A stretch of 64,000 bases of DNA from DATMGU01 sp035555315 (GTDB lineage: Bacteria; Pseudomonadota; Alphaproteobacteria; ATCC43930; CGMCC-115725). Where the stretch lies: positions 19,702 to 83,701 of the forward strand of contig DATMGU010000019.1 of assembly GCA_035555315.1 (NCBI GenBank), read 5' to 3'. The notes beneath the pieces were generated by a model that was not told where the DNA came from, made no database searches, and saw nothing but the letters and a program-made list of their open reading frames with translations. The first letter of the stretch is position 1. Each line of letters begins with the position of its first letter. Position numbers and translations under genes: made by a program. Positions 42,115 to 50,246 of the stretch are shown here, piece by piece.

Positions 42115-42878
42115 CAGCTCTCCAGCCGCCCGAGAAACCGGGCGACGCGGTCCGGGACCGCGCCGGAGAAAAACTCGGCGCCGCTGGCCTGGTGTGCGAC
42201 TTGGCCGCCATCCAGGAACATCACCCGGTCGGCGGCGCGGCGGGCGAAGCCCATCTCATGGGTCACCACGACGCTGGTCATGCCCTCCTCCGCGAGTTCC
42301 TGCATGACCTGCAGCACTTCGCCGACCGTCTCGGGATCGAGCGCGCTGGTCGGCTCGTCATAGAGCATCAACGCCGGCTCCATGGCGAGCGCCCGGGCGA
42401 TCGCGACCCGCTGCTGCTGGCCGCCCGACAGCTCGTCGGGATAGGCGTCGGCCTTGTCCGGCAGATGCACCTTGGCGAGCAGCCGGCGCGCCCGCTCGCG
42501 CGCCCTGCCCGGCGCCTCGCCCTTCACCCGGATCGGCGCCAGCGCCACGTTGTCCTCGGCCGATAGGTGCTGGAACAGCTCGAAATTCTGGAACACCATG
42601 CCGATGCGCCGGCGGATCGCCGGGGCCTGGCGGCCGGCATGGGCGATCTCCTCGCCATCGAACAGGATGCTGCCCGACGAAATCGGCTCCAGCAAGTTGA
42701 GGCAGCGCAGCAGCGTCGACTTGCCGGAGCCCGAAGGTCCGAGCAGCACCAGGCATTCGCCGCGCGCGACCCGAAGATCCACGCCTTTCAGCACCTCCAG
42801 CGGGCCGAAGGATTTCCAGATCGCCGTCGCATCGATCAGCGGCGCTCCCCTCATTTCTCCAGTCATTGCCTGGCTCAT
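42114..42878 (-). CDS. Polar amino-acid ABC transporter ATP-binding protein
   Basis: A 254-residue HAAT/PAAT-type ATPase. Walker A GPSGSGKSTLLRCLNLLE, Q-loop MVFQNFELFQHLSAEDNV, signature DELSGGQQQRVAIARALAM, Walker B LMLYDEPTSALDPETVGEVL and the TSVVVTHEMGFARRAADRVM switch are complete and characteristic of GlnQ/HisP proteins. Its start lies within the permease stop (4-bp overlap), and the M20 gene starts at its own stop. Confidence 0.93.
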   Translation of the reverse strand: MSQAMTGEMRGAPLIDATAIWKSFGPLEVLKGVDLRVARGECLVLLGPSGSGKSTLLRCLNLLEPISSGSILFDGEEIAHAGRQAPAIRRRIGMVFQNFELFQHLSAEDNVALAPIRVKGEAPGRARERARRLLAKVHLPDKADAYPDELSGGQQQRVAIARALAMEPALMLYDEPTSALDPETVGEVLQVMQELAEEGMTSVVVTHEMGFARRAADRVMFLDGGQVAHQASGAEFFSGAVPDRVARFLGRLES

Positions 42879-43606
42879 CGCACGCGCCCCGCTTCGCCCA
42901 GGACGCCGAGCAGCCGCTGGCCGAAGCGCATGCCTTCCCCGCCGCGCCGGCGCTTGCCCAGCGCGCGTTCCAGTGCCGCCTGACCGAGCATCAGCAAGGT
43001 GGTCATCGCCAGATAATAGATGCCGGCGGCCGACAGCGCCTCGACATAGCGGAAATTCGCCGAAGCGGTCTGGCCGGCGACCAGCAACAGCTCCTGCACC
43101 GCGATCACGGAGACCAGGGCCGAGAGCTTGAGCATGCCGATGAACTGGTTACCGATCGGCGGCACGACGATGCGCAGCGCCTGGGGCAGCACGACGTAGC
43201 GCATCACCTGAAGATCCGTCATGCCGAGCGCGCGGGCGGCCTGGCGCTGGCCACGGCCGACGGCGCGGATGCCGGACCGCATGATTTCCGCCATATAGGC
43301 GCCCTCGTTGAGGGCCAGGGCCAGCACCGCGCAGGTGAAGCCGGGCAGCACGATGCCGAAGCTGGGCAGCACGTTGAACACGAAGATCAGCTGGAACAGC
43401 ACCGGCGTGCCGCGAAACAGCCAGAGGTAGAGCGTCGCCAGCACGCGCAACGACCGTAAGCGCGCCTCCTGCAGCAACGCCAGCACCAGCCCGACAGCCA
43501 TGCCGGCGGCCAGCGATACCAGGCTGATCAACAGCGTCATCAGTCCCGCCTCGAAGAAGCGGGCACTGACGACGTAGTCGAGGGTGAGGCTAAGCGATTC
43601 CGACAT
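42875..43606 (-). CDS. Polar amino-acid ABC transporter permease
   Basis: A 243-residue HisM/GlnP-type permease with about five spans. LMTLLISLVSLAAGMAVGLV, the FRGTPVLFQLIFVFNVLPS motif (R-G-T-P is a family mark), YMAEIMRSGIRAVGRGQRQA and ARALGMTDLQVMRYVVLPQA (EAA loop), and KLSALVSVIAVQELL are all present. Only one permease is encoded in cluster B, so it may form a homodimer, as in many GlnP-type systems. Confidence 0.92.
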   Translation of the reverse strand: MSESLSLTLDYVVSARFFEAGLMTLLISLVSLAAGMAVGLVLALLQEARLRSLRVLATLYLWLFRGTPVLFQLIFVFNVLPSFGIVLPGFTCAVLALALNEGAYMAEIMRSGIRAVGRGQRQAARALGMTDLQVMRYVVLPQALRIVVPPIGNQFIGMLKLSALVSVIAVQELLLVAGQTASANFRYVEALSAAGIYYLAMTTLLMLGQAALERALGKRRRGGEGMRFGQRLLGVLGEAGRVR

Positions 43607-43651
43607 GATCGGGAGGCTGTCGATGCGCGGCGTGCCTGATGGGTCGCCTGA

Positions 43652-44488
43652 TCAGAAAATCGATCCGCTGGCGGGCAGATTGTACTTCTTCAACAGGGCC
43701 GCGTAGGTGCCGTCCTTCACCGTGGCCTGCACGGCGGCCTCGATCGCAGTCTTCAGGGCGGCGTCGCCCTTGCGCACGGCCATGCCGATCTGGGTACCGC
43801 TCTCGAACGGCTCGCCGGCGATTTCGAAGGTGTCCGGCACGTTGATGATCGCCTCGGCGGCGCCCGGCGTCGAATCGAAGAACGCATCCGCCCGGCCCTG
43901 GCGCAACGACAAGATGCTGTCCTGGGCGGTCGGCAGCGTCAGGATATCGACCGCCTGCTTGCCGGCAGCCTTGCATTTGACGTCGTCCTGGCGGGCATAG
44001 GTCTCCTCGATCGCGCCGAGGGTCACCGCCACGCGATGGCCGCATAGATCGTCGCGCGACTTGATGCCGATCGGGTTGCCCTTGCGCACCACGATCTCGT
44101 TACCGATGCGCATATAAGGGATGAAGTCGACCTGCCCCGCGCGGTCCGGATTGATGTACATAGCGCTGTTGATGATATCGACCCGCTTGCCCTGCAGTGC
44201 CGGGATCAGGCCCTTGAATTCCATGTTGAGCGGCGTCGGTGCTAATCCCATCTGCTTCGCCACCGCCGCGCCGAACTCGATATCGAAGCCGGCGAAAACC
44301 CCGTCCTTCTGGAACTCGAAGGGCGAGAAACTGGCGGCGACGCCGTAGGTCAGCTTGCCGGGGCTGATCAACGCCGGCGGCTCGGCACGGGCCGGGCCGA
44401 TCGCGATCGCGCCGCCCGTGATCGTACCGGCGGCGAGCACGCAGGCGAAGCCGAACAGCTGAGCCGTGGAGCGAATGGTCTTGAGCAT
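43652..44488 (-). CDS. Polar amino-acid ABC transporter substrate-binding protein
   Basis: A 278-residue family-3 binding protein. The signal peptide QLFGFACVLAAGTITGGAIA ends near ARA. The mature part begins with KLTYGVAASFSPFEFQKDG and FAGFDIEFGAAVAKQMGL, the amino-acid-binding entry motif. Ligand-site segments are GKRVDIINSAMYINPDRAGQ, FIPYMRIGNEIVVRKGNPIG (with the conserved Y near the site), CGHRVAVTLGAIEETYARQD and GRADAFFDSTPGAAEAII. Start 44488 has GGGAGA on the minus strand. It is the first gene of cluster B and divergent from the GntR gene, with the TGTAC-rich operator between. The two mature cysteines (DLCGHR, VKCKAAG) could form a disulfide. Confidence 0.9.
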   Translation of the reverse strand: MLKTIRSTAQLFGFACVLAAGTITGGAIAIGPARAEPPALISPGKLTYGVAASFSPFEFQKDGVFAGFDIEFGAAVAKQMGLAPTPLNMEFKGLIPALQGKRVDIINSAMYINPDRAGQVDFIPYMRIGNEIVVRKGNPIGIKSRDDLCGHRVAVTLGAIEETYARQDDVKCKAAGKQAVDILTLPTAQDSILSLRQGRADAFFDSTPGAAEAIINVPDTFEIAGEPFESGTQIGMAVRKGDAALKTAIEAAVQATVKDGTYAALLKKYNLPASGSIF

Positions 44489-44590
44489 GTCTGTCTCCCA
44501 GAATCCAAAGGAACTGCAAAATCTGTACGGTCCAGCGCCAGCGCGCCGGCCTGGTGCGGGTTGATACCTGGGAAGGTCACCCGTTCTTGT

Positions 44591-44617
44591 TTGTACAGTC
44601 TGTACTAGAGTGTACAA
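44591..44617. promoter_or_regulatory. Putative GntR operator with three TGTAC repeats
   Basis: TTGTACA at 44591-44597, TGTAC at 44601-44605 and TGTACAA at 44611-44617 are spaced by about one helical turn. The outer two form a perfect TTGTACA...TGTACAA inverted repeat. Another TGTAC lies at 44524-44528. The last repeat ends 1-2 bases before the GntR start, so binding here would repress the regulator itself and could control the divergent cluster B operon. GntR/FadR-type proteins bind this kind of short palindrome. Confidence 0.6.
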
Positions 44618-44618
44618 T

Positions 44619-45578
44619 ATGTCCATGCCCTCCGCCGCCCCACCTGCTTTCGAGGATTTGCCTGCCGATGGGTTGATCGACGCCCATCCCCGTCACGCCC
44701 GCCTCGCCCAGCGCATCGTGGATGCCGCGGTCGATGGCGGCTGGCCGGCCGGCCAAAAGGTGACGGAGGAGGAACTTGCTCGCCGGTTCGAGGTATCCCG
44801 CACGCCGATCCGCGCGGCGCTGCGCCTGCTGACGGAGTTGGGGATCCTGGTTCCGGGACCGCGCCGCGGCCATGTGCTGGCGCGCGCCGGTGCCACCCTG
44901 GCCGAGGTATCGCTGAGCGCGCCGGAGCCGGCGGAGGAACAGCTGCACGCGGCCTTGATCCGCGATCGTCTGGCCGGCCGTGTCGCCGCGACGCAATCCC
45001 AGGCCGACCTCGGCCGCCGCTATGGGGTGGGTCTACCGACGCTACAGCGCGTGCTGAGCCGGATGGAACAGGAAGGGGTGATCGCGCGCGAGGGCTGGCG
45101 CTGGACCTTCGTGCCGACGCTGGAGACCGGCCGATCGCGGGAGGCGAGCTACGAGTTGCGCCTGATGCTCGAGCCGGGCGCCCTGCTGCTGCCGGGATTT
45201 CGGGCCGATCCCGACAGTCTGCGCCGTCTGACCGAGGAGCATGAGGCGCTGATCGGCGACCTCGACCACGATCTCGCCCGACGCGACCCCTTGCGGATCT
45301 TCGAACTGGACGCCCGCTTTCACGAGACGCTCGCCGGCTTCGGCGGCAACCCCTTCGTGCTCAATGTCGTGCGCCAGCAGAACGCGTTGCGGCGGCTGTT
45401 GGAGCTTGGCACCTATGACGACCGGGCGCGCGTCGCCGCCTGGTGCGGCGAACATCTCGCCATCCTCGCCCGGCTCGACGAGGGCAACCCGGCGGCGGCG
45501 AGCGATCTGCTGCGCGCCCATCTGCTGACGGCACGCGCCTCCACCGCCGGCGCCGCCCTCGGCCAGGGCGCGAAATAG
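44619..45578 (+). CDS. GntR-family regulator with two winged-HTH domains and FCD-like domain
   Basis: A 319-residue regulator. The first winged helix is AGQKVTEEELARRFEVSRTP followed by IRAALRLLTELGILVPGPRR (about residues 46-85), the classic GntR fold. A second one follows around residues 107-160: AATQSQADLGRRYGVGLPTL and QRVLSRMEQEGVIAREGW. The helical C-terminus (YELRLMLEPGALLLPGF, FHETLAGFGGNPFVLNVV) is an FCD-type effector domain with candidate metal-binding histidines. Two tandem HTH units are unusual for the family. Starts possible are GTG 44610, ATG 44619 and ATG 44625. It is divergent from cluster B and sits on its own operator repeats, so it most likely represses importer and catabolic genes until an amino-acid-like inducer binds. 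Confidence 0.88.
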   Translation: MSMPSAAPPAFEDLPADGLIDAHPRHARLAQRIVDAAVDGGWPAGQKVTEEELARRFEVSRTPIRAALRLLTELGILVPGPRRGHVLARAGATLAEVSLSAPEPAEEQLHAALIRDRLAGRVAATQSQADLGRRYGVGLPTLQRVLSRMEQEGVIAREGWRWTFVPTLETGRSREASYELRLMLEPGALLLPGFRADPDSLRRLTEEHEALIGDLDHDLARRDPLRIFELDARFHETLAGFGGNPFVLNVVRQQNALRRLLELGTYDDRARVAAWCGEHLAILARLDEGNPAAASDLLRAHLLTARASTAGAALGQGAK

Positions 45579-45666
45579 CGCGCGTCTTTGCAGAGATGGG
45601 CTCGCTTGATTGTATGGATGCGGATTATTTCCACCCACCCGGCCTCGCAGCGTGAAAGAAGCCGCT

Positions 45667-45936
45667 ATGACGAAGCGATACGATAGTCCGATGACGGCCG
45701 CCGAGATCGCGGCCATCCCCGACCGCGAGATTGACTACAGCGACATTCCCGAACTGGACGATGCGTTCTGGCAGAACGCGCGGCTGGTGGAACCTGACCG
45801 TACCCAATCCGTAACCCTCCGGGTCAAGCAATCCGTGCTCGACGCCTACAAGGCGCAGGGCAGAGGCTACCAAACCCGCATGAATGCGGTACTGGAAAGC
45901 TACGCCCGCGCGGTCATGCAGAAGTTAGATCGCTGA
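45667..45936 (+). CDS. BrnA-like antitoxin, apparently without BrnT
   Basis: An 89-residue protein with the BrnA antitoxin pattern. IPELDDAFWQNARLVEPDRT is the toxin-facing linker and VTLRVKQSVLDAYKAQGRGY with TRMNAVLESYARAVMQ is the ribbon-helix-helix DNA-binding end (R-x-N-x-V-L). BrnA usually follows and autoregulates the BrnT RNase toxin gene. No brnT-like frame is visible in the 88 bp upstream or immediately downstream. It may be an orphan antitoxin or a free-standing repressor. Start at 45667 has a purine-rich GAAAGAAG upstream. It converges on the SDR of cluster C. Confidence 0.72.
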   Translation: MTKRYDSPMTAAEIAAIPDREIDYSDIPELDDAFWQNARLVEPDRTQSVTLRVKQSVLDAYKAQGRGYQTRMNAVLESYARAVMQKLDR

Positions 45937-45972
45937 GGGCGAATTTGGGGCCCCCGCTCGTCCGTCCGATCG

Positions 45973-46677
45973 TCAGAACACCGGCTCGAAGGCGCAATTG
46001 ACCGCCAACTCGGCCATCGACGCCGTGTTGGACATGCCGACCACGTGCAGCACCAGGGCGGCGATTTCGTCCGGGTCCGACATCGCGTCCTCGGCCATCG
46101 CGCCGAGCGCCAGGGCCATGTCGGTCCGCACATAACCGGGGCACAGCGCCGTGGCGCGCACCCCGTGCTCCCACCCCGCGCGGCGGATCGCGTGGGCGAG
46201 GCCGACCGCGGCGAATTTCGTCATCTGATAGCCCGCGTTGAGATTGCGCACCCGCTTTCCCGACAGCGAGGCGACGATGACGACGCGTCCGCGCCCGCCT
46301 TGCTTCAACGACGGCAGGGCGGCCTGTGCCAGCAGAAAGGGCGCGCGCGCGTTGACCGCCCACATCCGGTCGAGCGCCTCGGCCGACCCGTCCTCGAGCG
46401 TCACCGGCCCGAGCACGCCCGCGTTGCAGATCAGGCAGTCGATGCGGTTGAACCGCTCCAGGGTCGCATCGACCCAGCCTCGCGCCGCGGTCGGGTCCTC
46501 GGCCTCGTAAGGATGGACCAGCGCGTCGGCGGGGGCGGCGAATGGGGAACGCGCGCCCAGGCTGAGGCGCCACCCATCGGCCGCGAAGCAGCGCGCGAGG
46601 GCGGCACCGATGCCGCGCGAGGCGCCGGAGATCATGACGACGCGCTCGGCCGAATCAGTCATCGAAGAAACTGTCAT
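45973..46677 (-). CDS. SDR family oxidoreductase (cluster C)
   Basis: A 234-residue short-chain dehydrogenase. The cofactor loop is VVMISGASRGIGAALARCFA, with LICNAGVLGP for N-A-G and MWAVNARAPF for the structural asparagine. The catalytic run is VASLSGKRVRNLNAGYQMTK (Ser, Tyr, Lys), and CPGYVRTDMA is the usual loop after it. Start at 46677 overlaps the upstream flavoprotein stop by ATGA. It is the final gene of cluster C and converges on brnA. Its C-terminus (VNCAFEPVF) differs from housekeeping 3-oxoacyl reductases. The substrate is unknown. Confidence 0.86.
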   Translation of the reverse strand: MTVSSMTDSAERVVMISGASRGIGAALARCFAADGWRLSLGARSPFAAPADALVHPYEAEDPTAARGWVDATLERFNRIDCLICNAGVLGPVTLEDGSAEALDRMWAVNARAPFLLAQAALPSLKQGGRGRVVIVASLSGKRVRNLNAGYQMTKFAAVGLAHAIRRAGWEHGVRATALCPGYVRTDMALALGAMAEDAMSDPDEIAALVLHVVGMSNTASMAELAVNCAFEPVF

Positions 46678-47996
46678 CGCGGGGCGCTCAGCCGATCCAC
46701 GGCGTCCCGCGCACGATAATAGGCGCTGACGACGGGCAGGAACCAGGGCCGGCCGCCATAGAACCCCCGCGTCGGGAATTCCGGCCGGTCGAAGGCGCAG
46801 GGCCGGTTCTCCTGCCCAAGCAGCTTCCGCGCCGTGCGCCACCCCAGATACGACATGAGGGCGACCCCGTTGCCGTTGCAGCCGAGCGCGAAATGCACGC
46901 CGTCGCGCGTGCCCATATGCGCGGTCTTGTCGAACGTCATCGCCACCCGGCCGCTCCAGGCATGGGTGAGGCGCACATCCGCCAGCTCCGGCCAATAGCG
47001 GCACAGCGCCCGGTGCAGCACGGGGGCCGCCTCGCGATCGGTGTGCTCGAACACGCCGGGGCGCGTGCCGAGCAGCATGCGCGTGCCGTCCGGCGACGGG
47101 CGGGCGTAATACAGCTCGCGCTTGGTGTCCGTCACCATGCGCCGGCCGGGGTTGAGACGCCGCATCAGCGCCGGGTCGAGCGGCTCGGTGGCAACCTGGT
47201 AGCTGCGCACCGGCACCACGCGCCGGGCGAGCTCCGGCGTCGCAGCACCGGTATACCCATTGGTGGCGACGATGACGTCCCGCGCCACCACCTCGCCACG
47301 GCCGGTGCGCAGGCGAAACAGATCGCCCTCCCGCGTGATCTCGCGCACCGGGGCGTGCGACCGCAGGACCGCGCCGCGGGCCTCGGCGTAGCCGCATAGC
47401 GCGCGGTGATACTTGCCGGGATGCAGCCCGCCGTAATCGTCGATCAGGATGCCGCCGTGAAAATAGTCCGAGCCCACGACCTCGCGCTGCCGATCCCGCT
47501 CGTAGACATGCACCCGCACCCCGCTGCGCTCGTGCAGGATGCGCCCGACTTCCTTCAATCGCTCGAACTGCGCGGGTGCGTGCGCGCCGAAGAAGCGGCC
47601 GGTCAGCGACAGATCGGCATCGAGCGCCGCGTCCCGCACCAGGCGTTGCAGGAAGGCGAAACTCTCGACGCTGTCCTCGATCATGCGCTCGAACAGCGCC
47701 GGCTCGACCCCGTCGATGGCGCCGCCCACCACCAGCTTTTGCCCGCTGCTGACCATGCCGCCGCTGCGCGTGCTGGCGCCGGCGCCGAGGAAATCGGCTT
47801 CGAGCACCACAACCTCCCGGCCATGCGCCGCGAGTTCGGCCGCCGCCAGCAGGCCGCAATAGCCGGAGCCGACGATCGCCACATCGACCCGGCCGGGCAG
47901 CTCATCCTTAACCGAACGAGGGGGGGCCGCCTCCCACCAATAGGGCTGTTCCTTGAAGTCCGGGTGCAGCGTGCCGGTCGCGGAATTTGGCTTCAT
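46674..47996 (-). CDS. FAD-dependent oxidoreductase of the DAO family
   Basis: A 440-residue DAO-fold flavoprotein of the PuuB/OrdL-like type that oxidises C-N bonds in amino acids, sarcosine-like compounds or polyamine derivatives. The N-terminal YWWEAAPPRS is characteristic of this subgroup (ordL/puuB proteins start with a Y-W-x-x-S/A-x-P motif). The FAD site is VDVAIVGSGYCGLLAAAELA with STRSGGMVSSGQKLVVGGAI. VIVATNGYTGAATPELARRV and the C-terminal VHFALGCNGNGVALMSYLGW (G-x-x-G-x-G-V) are conserved. The start is fixed by an ATGA overlap with the ATPase gene. Confidence 0.88.
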   Translation of the reverse strand: MKPNSATGTLHPDFKEQPYWWEAAPPRSVKDELPGRVDVAIVGSGYCGLLAAAELAAHGREVVVLEADFLGAGASTRSGGMVSSGQKLVVGGAIDGVEPALFERMIEDSVESFAFLQRLVRDAALDADLSLTGRFFGAHAPAQFERLKEVGRILHERSGVRVHVYERDRQREVVGSDYFHGGILIDDYGGLHPGKYHRALCGYAEARGAVLRSHAPVREITREGDLFRLRTGRGEVVARDVIVATNGYTGAATPELARRVVPVRSYQVATEPLDPALMRRLNPGRRMVTDTKRELYYARPSPDGTRMLLGTRPGVFEHTDREAAPVLHRALCRYWPELADVRLTHAWSGRVAMTFDKTAHMGTRDGVHFALGCNGNGVALMSYLGWRTARKLLGQENRPCAFDRPEFPTRGFYGGRPWFLPVVSAYYRARDAVDRLSAPR

Positions 47997-48733
47997 AGAA
48001 TTTGGTCCAGGAACTGTCGGGTCCGTGGGTCGCGCGGCTGGCTGAACAGCTCGGCCGGCGGTGCCTGTTCGACGATGCGGCCGAAATCGGTGAAGCACAC
48101 GCGGGAGGCGACCTCGCGCGCGAAGCGCATCTCATGCGTCACCAGCACGCAGGTCATGCCCTCCTCAACCAAGGTGCGGATGGTCGTCAGCACCTCCTTC
48201 ACCGTCTCCGGGTCGAGCGCCGCCGTGACTTCGTCGAACAGGATCACGCGCGGCTGCATGGCCAGCGCGCGGGCGATGGCGACGCGTTGCTGCTGCCCGC
48301 CGGAAAGCTCGCCCGGATAGGCGCCCTCCTTGCCCGACAGCCGCACCTTGGCCAGCAGCGCGCGGCCCCGCGCCTCGACCTCCGCCTTGTCCTGCCCCAG
48401 CACCTGGACCGGTGCCATGCAGACATTCTGCAGCGCCGTGCGATGCGGGAAGAGGTTGTACTGCTGGAATACCATCGCGACCTGGCGGCGCAGCGGCCGC
48501 ATGGCGCGCTCGTGCCGCATGTCGTGCACGTTGATCGAGCCGACGCGCACCGTGCCGCTATCGATCGGAATCAACCCGTTGATGCAGCGCAGGATGGTGG
48601 ATTTGCCGGAGCCGGACGGACCGATGATGCACACCGCCTCGCCCTCCTCCACATGCAGGGTGACACCCTTCAGCACCTCCGTCCGTCCGAAGGATTTGTG
48701 CACATCATCGACGGCGACCAGCGGCACGCTCAC
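47993..48733 (-). CDS. Amino-acid ABC transporter ATP-binding protein (cluster C)
   Basis: A 246-residue GlnQ-type ATPase. Walker A is GPSGSGKSTILRCINGL, the Q-loop MVFQQYNLFPHRTALQNVCM, signature GELSGGQQQRVAIARALAMQ, Walker B VILFDEVTAALDPETVKEVL with Val after the glutamate instead of the common Pro, and CVLVTHEMRFAREVASRVCF. It overlaps both neighbours by 4 bp and serves the two permeases upstream. Confidence 0.93.
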   Translation of the reverse strand: MSVPLVAVDDVHKSFGRTEVLKGVTLHVEEGEAVCIIGPSGSGKSTILRCINGLIPIDSGTVRVGSINVHDMRHERAMRPLRRQVAMVFQQYNLFPHRTALQNVCMAPVQVLGQDKAEVEARGRALLAKVRLSGKEGAYPGELSGGQQQRVAIARALAMQPRVILFDEVTAALDPETVKEVLTTIRTLVEEGMTCVLVTHEMRFAREVASRVCFTDFGRIVEQAPPAELFSQPRDPRTRQFLDQIL

Positions 48734-49542
48734 AACGCCTCTCCTTTTGACGCCCGTTCAAGTCGCCGGGCGATCCAGGCGATCGGATAGCAATAGGTGA
48801 AGAACATCGCCAGGACGGCCATATAGAAATACGCGATCGCCCCGGTCGGTTCGGTCGCGAGCACGGTGCGCAGCACGGTCAGCACCTCCTGCGTGCCGGT
48901 CACGGTCGCCAGCGCGGTGGCGATCATCAGCAGGGCATAGAGGTTCATCCAACCGGGCAGGATCCGGCGCAGCGCCTGCGGCAGCACCACGCGGCGCAGG
49001 ATCTGCGTCGTGGTATAGCCGAGCGAGCGCGCCGATTCCCACTGGCCGGAATGGATCGATTGCACGCCGCCGCGAATGATCTCGGCGAAGTTCGCCGCCG
49101 TGGGCAGGGTGAGGCCGATGATCGCCTTGGCGATCGGCGGGAACTCGACCGACCAGCCGCCCCATTGCAGGCGGAACGGCAGCAGATAGAGCGTCGCGAA
49201 CAGCAGCACGAGCCAGGGCGAGTTGCGCAGAAAATTCATCACGAATGTCGCCGGCCAGCGCAGCCAGGCACGCCGGGCCAGCAACAGCGACCCGAGTAGG
49301 CTCCCCAGGATCGTGGCCAGCACCATGCCGATGATGCTCATGACCACATTGTCGAGGAAGCCCCAGCCGAGCTGCGGCAGGCGCTGCCACACCCGCGCCC
49401 AGCGCGCCGGGTCGCCCAGCAGGCCGCCGCGCAACGCGAGCGCCAGCACCACGAACCCGACGACCCAGGCGAGCACGATACTCCCGGCGCGAAATCCCCG
49501 GCGCGGGCCCCGGCGCCGTTCGGCCAGCGCCTCAGCCACCAT
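48730..49542 (-). CDS. Amino-acid ABC transporter permease 2 (cluster C)
   Basis: A 270-residue HisM-type permease. After an arginine-rich cytoplasmic tail come spans such as SIVLAWVVGFVVLALALRGG and VVMSIIGMVLATILGSLLGS. FVMNFLRNSPWLVLLFATLY is a R-N-S/T-P type motif, and SARSLGYTTTQILRRVVLPQ is the EAA loop. Its start overlaps the upstream permease by 11 bp. The two different permeases imply a heterodimeric channel. Confidence 0.9.
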   Translation of the reverse strand: MVAEALAERRRGPRRGFRAGSIVLAWVVGFVVLALALRGGLLGDPARWARVWQRLPQLGWGFLDNVVMSIIGMVLATILGSLLGSLLLARRAWLRWPATFVMNFLRNSPWLVLLFATLYLLPFRLQWGGWSVEFPPIAKAIIGLTLPTAANFAEIIRGGVQSIHSGQWESARSLGYTTTQILRRVVLPQALRRILPGWMNLYALLMIATALATVTGTQEVLTVLRTVLATEPTGAIAYFYMAVLAMFFTYCYPIAWIARRLERASKGEAL

Positions 49543-50245
49543 AGCCCGGGAAGGCCAGCGCCCGCTCCACCCGCCCCATCGCCGCGGCCAGTACCGTCAC
49601 CAGCGACACATAGAGCATCAGCACCAGCAGCATCACCTCGAGGGTGCGGAAATTCTCCGTGTAGATCTGACCCGCATAATACAGCAGCTCCGGCACGGTA
49701 ATGATCGATGCCTGCGACGTCGTCTTGAACAGGTTGGTGAGGATGTTGGTGAGCGACGGCAGGCAGATTCGCGCCGCGATCGGCAATTGCACCCGGCGGA
49801 ACAGGGCCGCCCGCGTGTAGCCCAGGCTGCGGCCGGCCTCGATGGTGGCGGCCGGCACCGCCTCCAGCCCGCTGCGGAATGCCTCGATCGCGAGCGCCCC
49901 GCCGAACAGACTCAGCGACACCAAGGCGCAGGCATAAGCACTCAGCAGCGGCACCTGCGATCCGGTCTTGGGATCGGTGATCGTAACGCCGATGCTGGTC
50001 AGCGTAAAATAGAGGAACAGCATCTGCAGCACCGGCGGCGTGTTGCGGAACAGCTCGATATAAAACCGCACCACCCCGCGCACGCCCGGCCCCCCGACGA
50101 GCAGCAGGAACGCGCCGACGACGCCGATCGCCACCGCCATCACGCTCGACAGCGCCGCGAGCGTGATGGTGTTGCCCAGCCCCTCCAGCAGCCAGCGCTG
50201 ATAGACCGGGTCGGCCAACCAGCTGAAATCGAGGCTGGTACCCAC
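49532..50245 (-). CDS. Amino-acid ABC transporter permease 1 (cluster C)
   Basis: A 237-residue HisQ-type permease with about five membrane spans. Family motifs are FYIELFRNTPPVLQMLFLYF (R-N-T-P), LSLFGGALAIEAFRSGLEAV, and the EAA loop AGRSLGYTRAALFRRVQLPI. FKTTSQASIITVPELLYYAG closes the core. It starts one base after the binding-protein stop, so the importer genes are contiguous. Confidence 0.9.
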   Translation of the reverse strand: MGTSLDFSWLADPVYQRWLLEGLGNTITLAALSSVMAVAIGVVGAFLLLVGGPGVRGVVRFYIELFRNTPPVLQMLFLYFTLTSIGVTITDPKTGSQVPLLSAYACALVSLSLFGGALAIEAFRSGLEAVPAATIEAGRSLGYTRAALFRRVQLPIAARICLPSLTNILTNLFKTTSQASIITVPELLYYAGQIYTENFRTLEVMLLVLMLYVSLVTVLAAAMGRVERALAFPGYGG

Positions 50246-50246
50246 C

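Noticed and set aside
45973..47859. 628-codon frame covering both the SDR and the DAO-type flavoprotein
   Set aside because: The upstream two thirds is the out-of-frame shadow of the flavoprotein gene; the SDR starts at an ATGA overlap at 46677.
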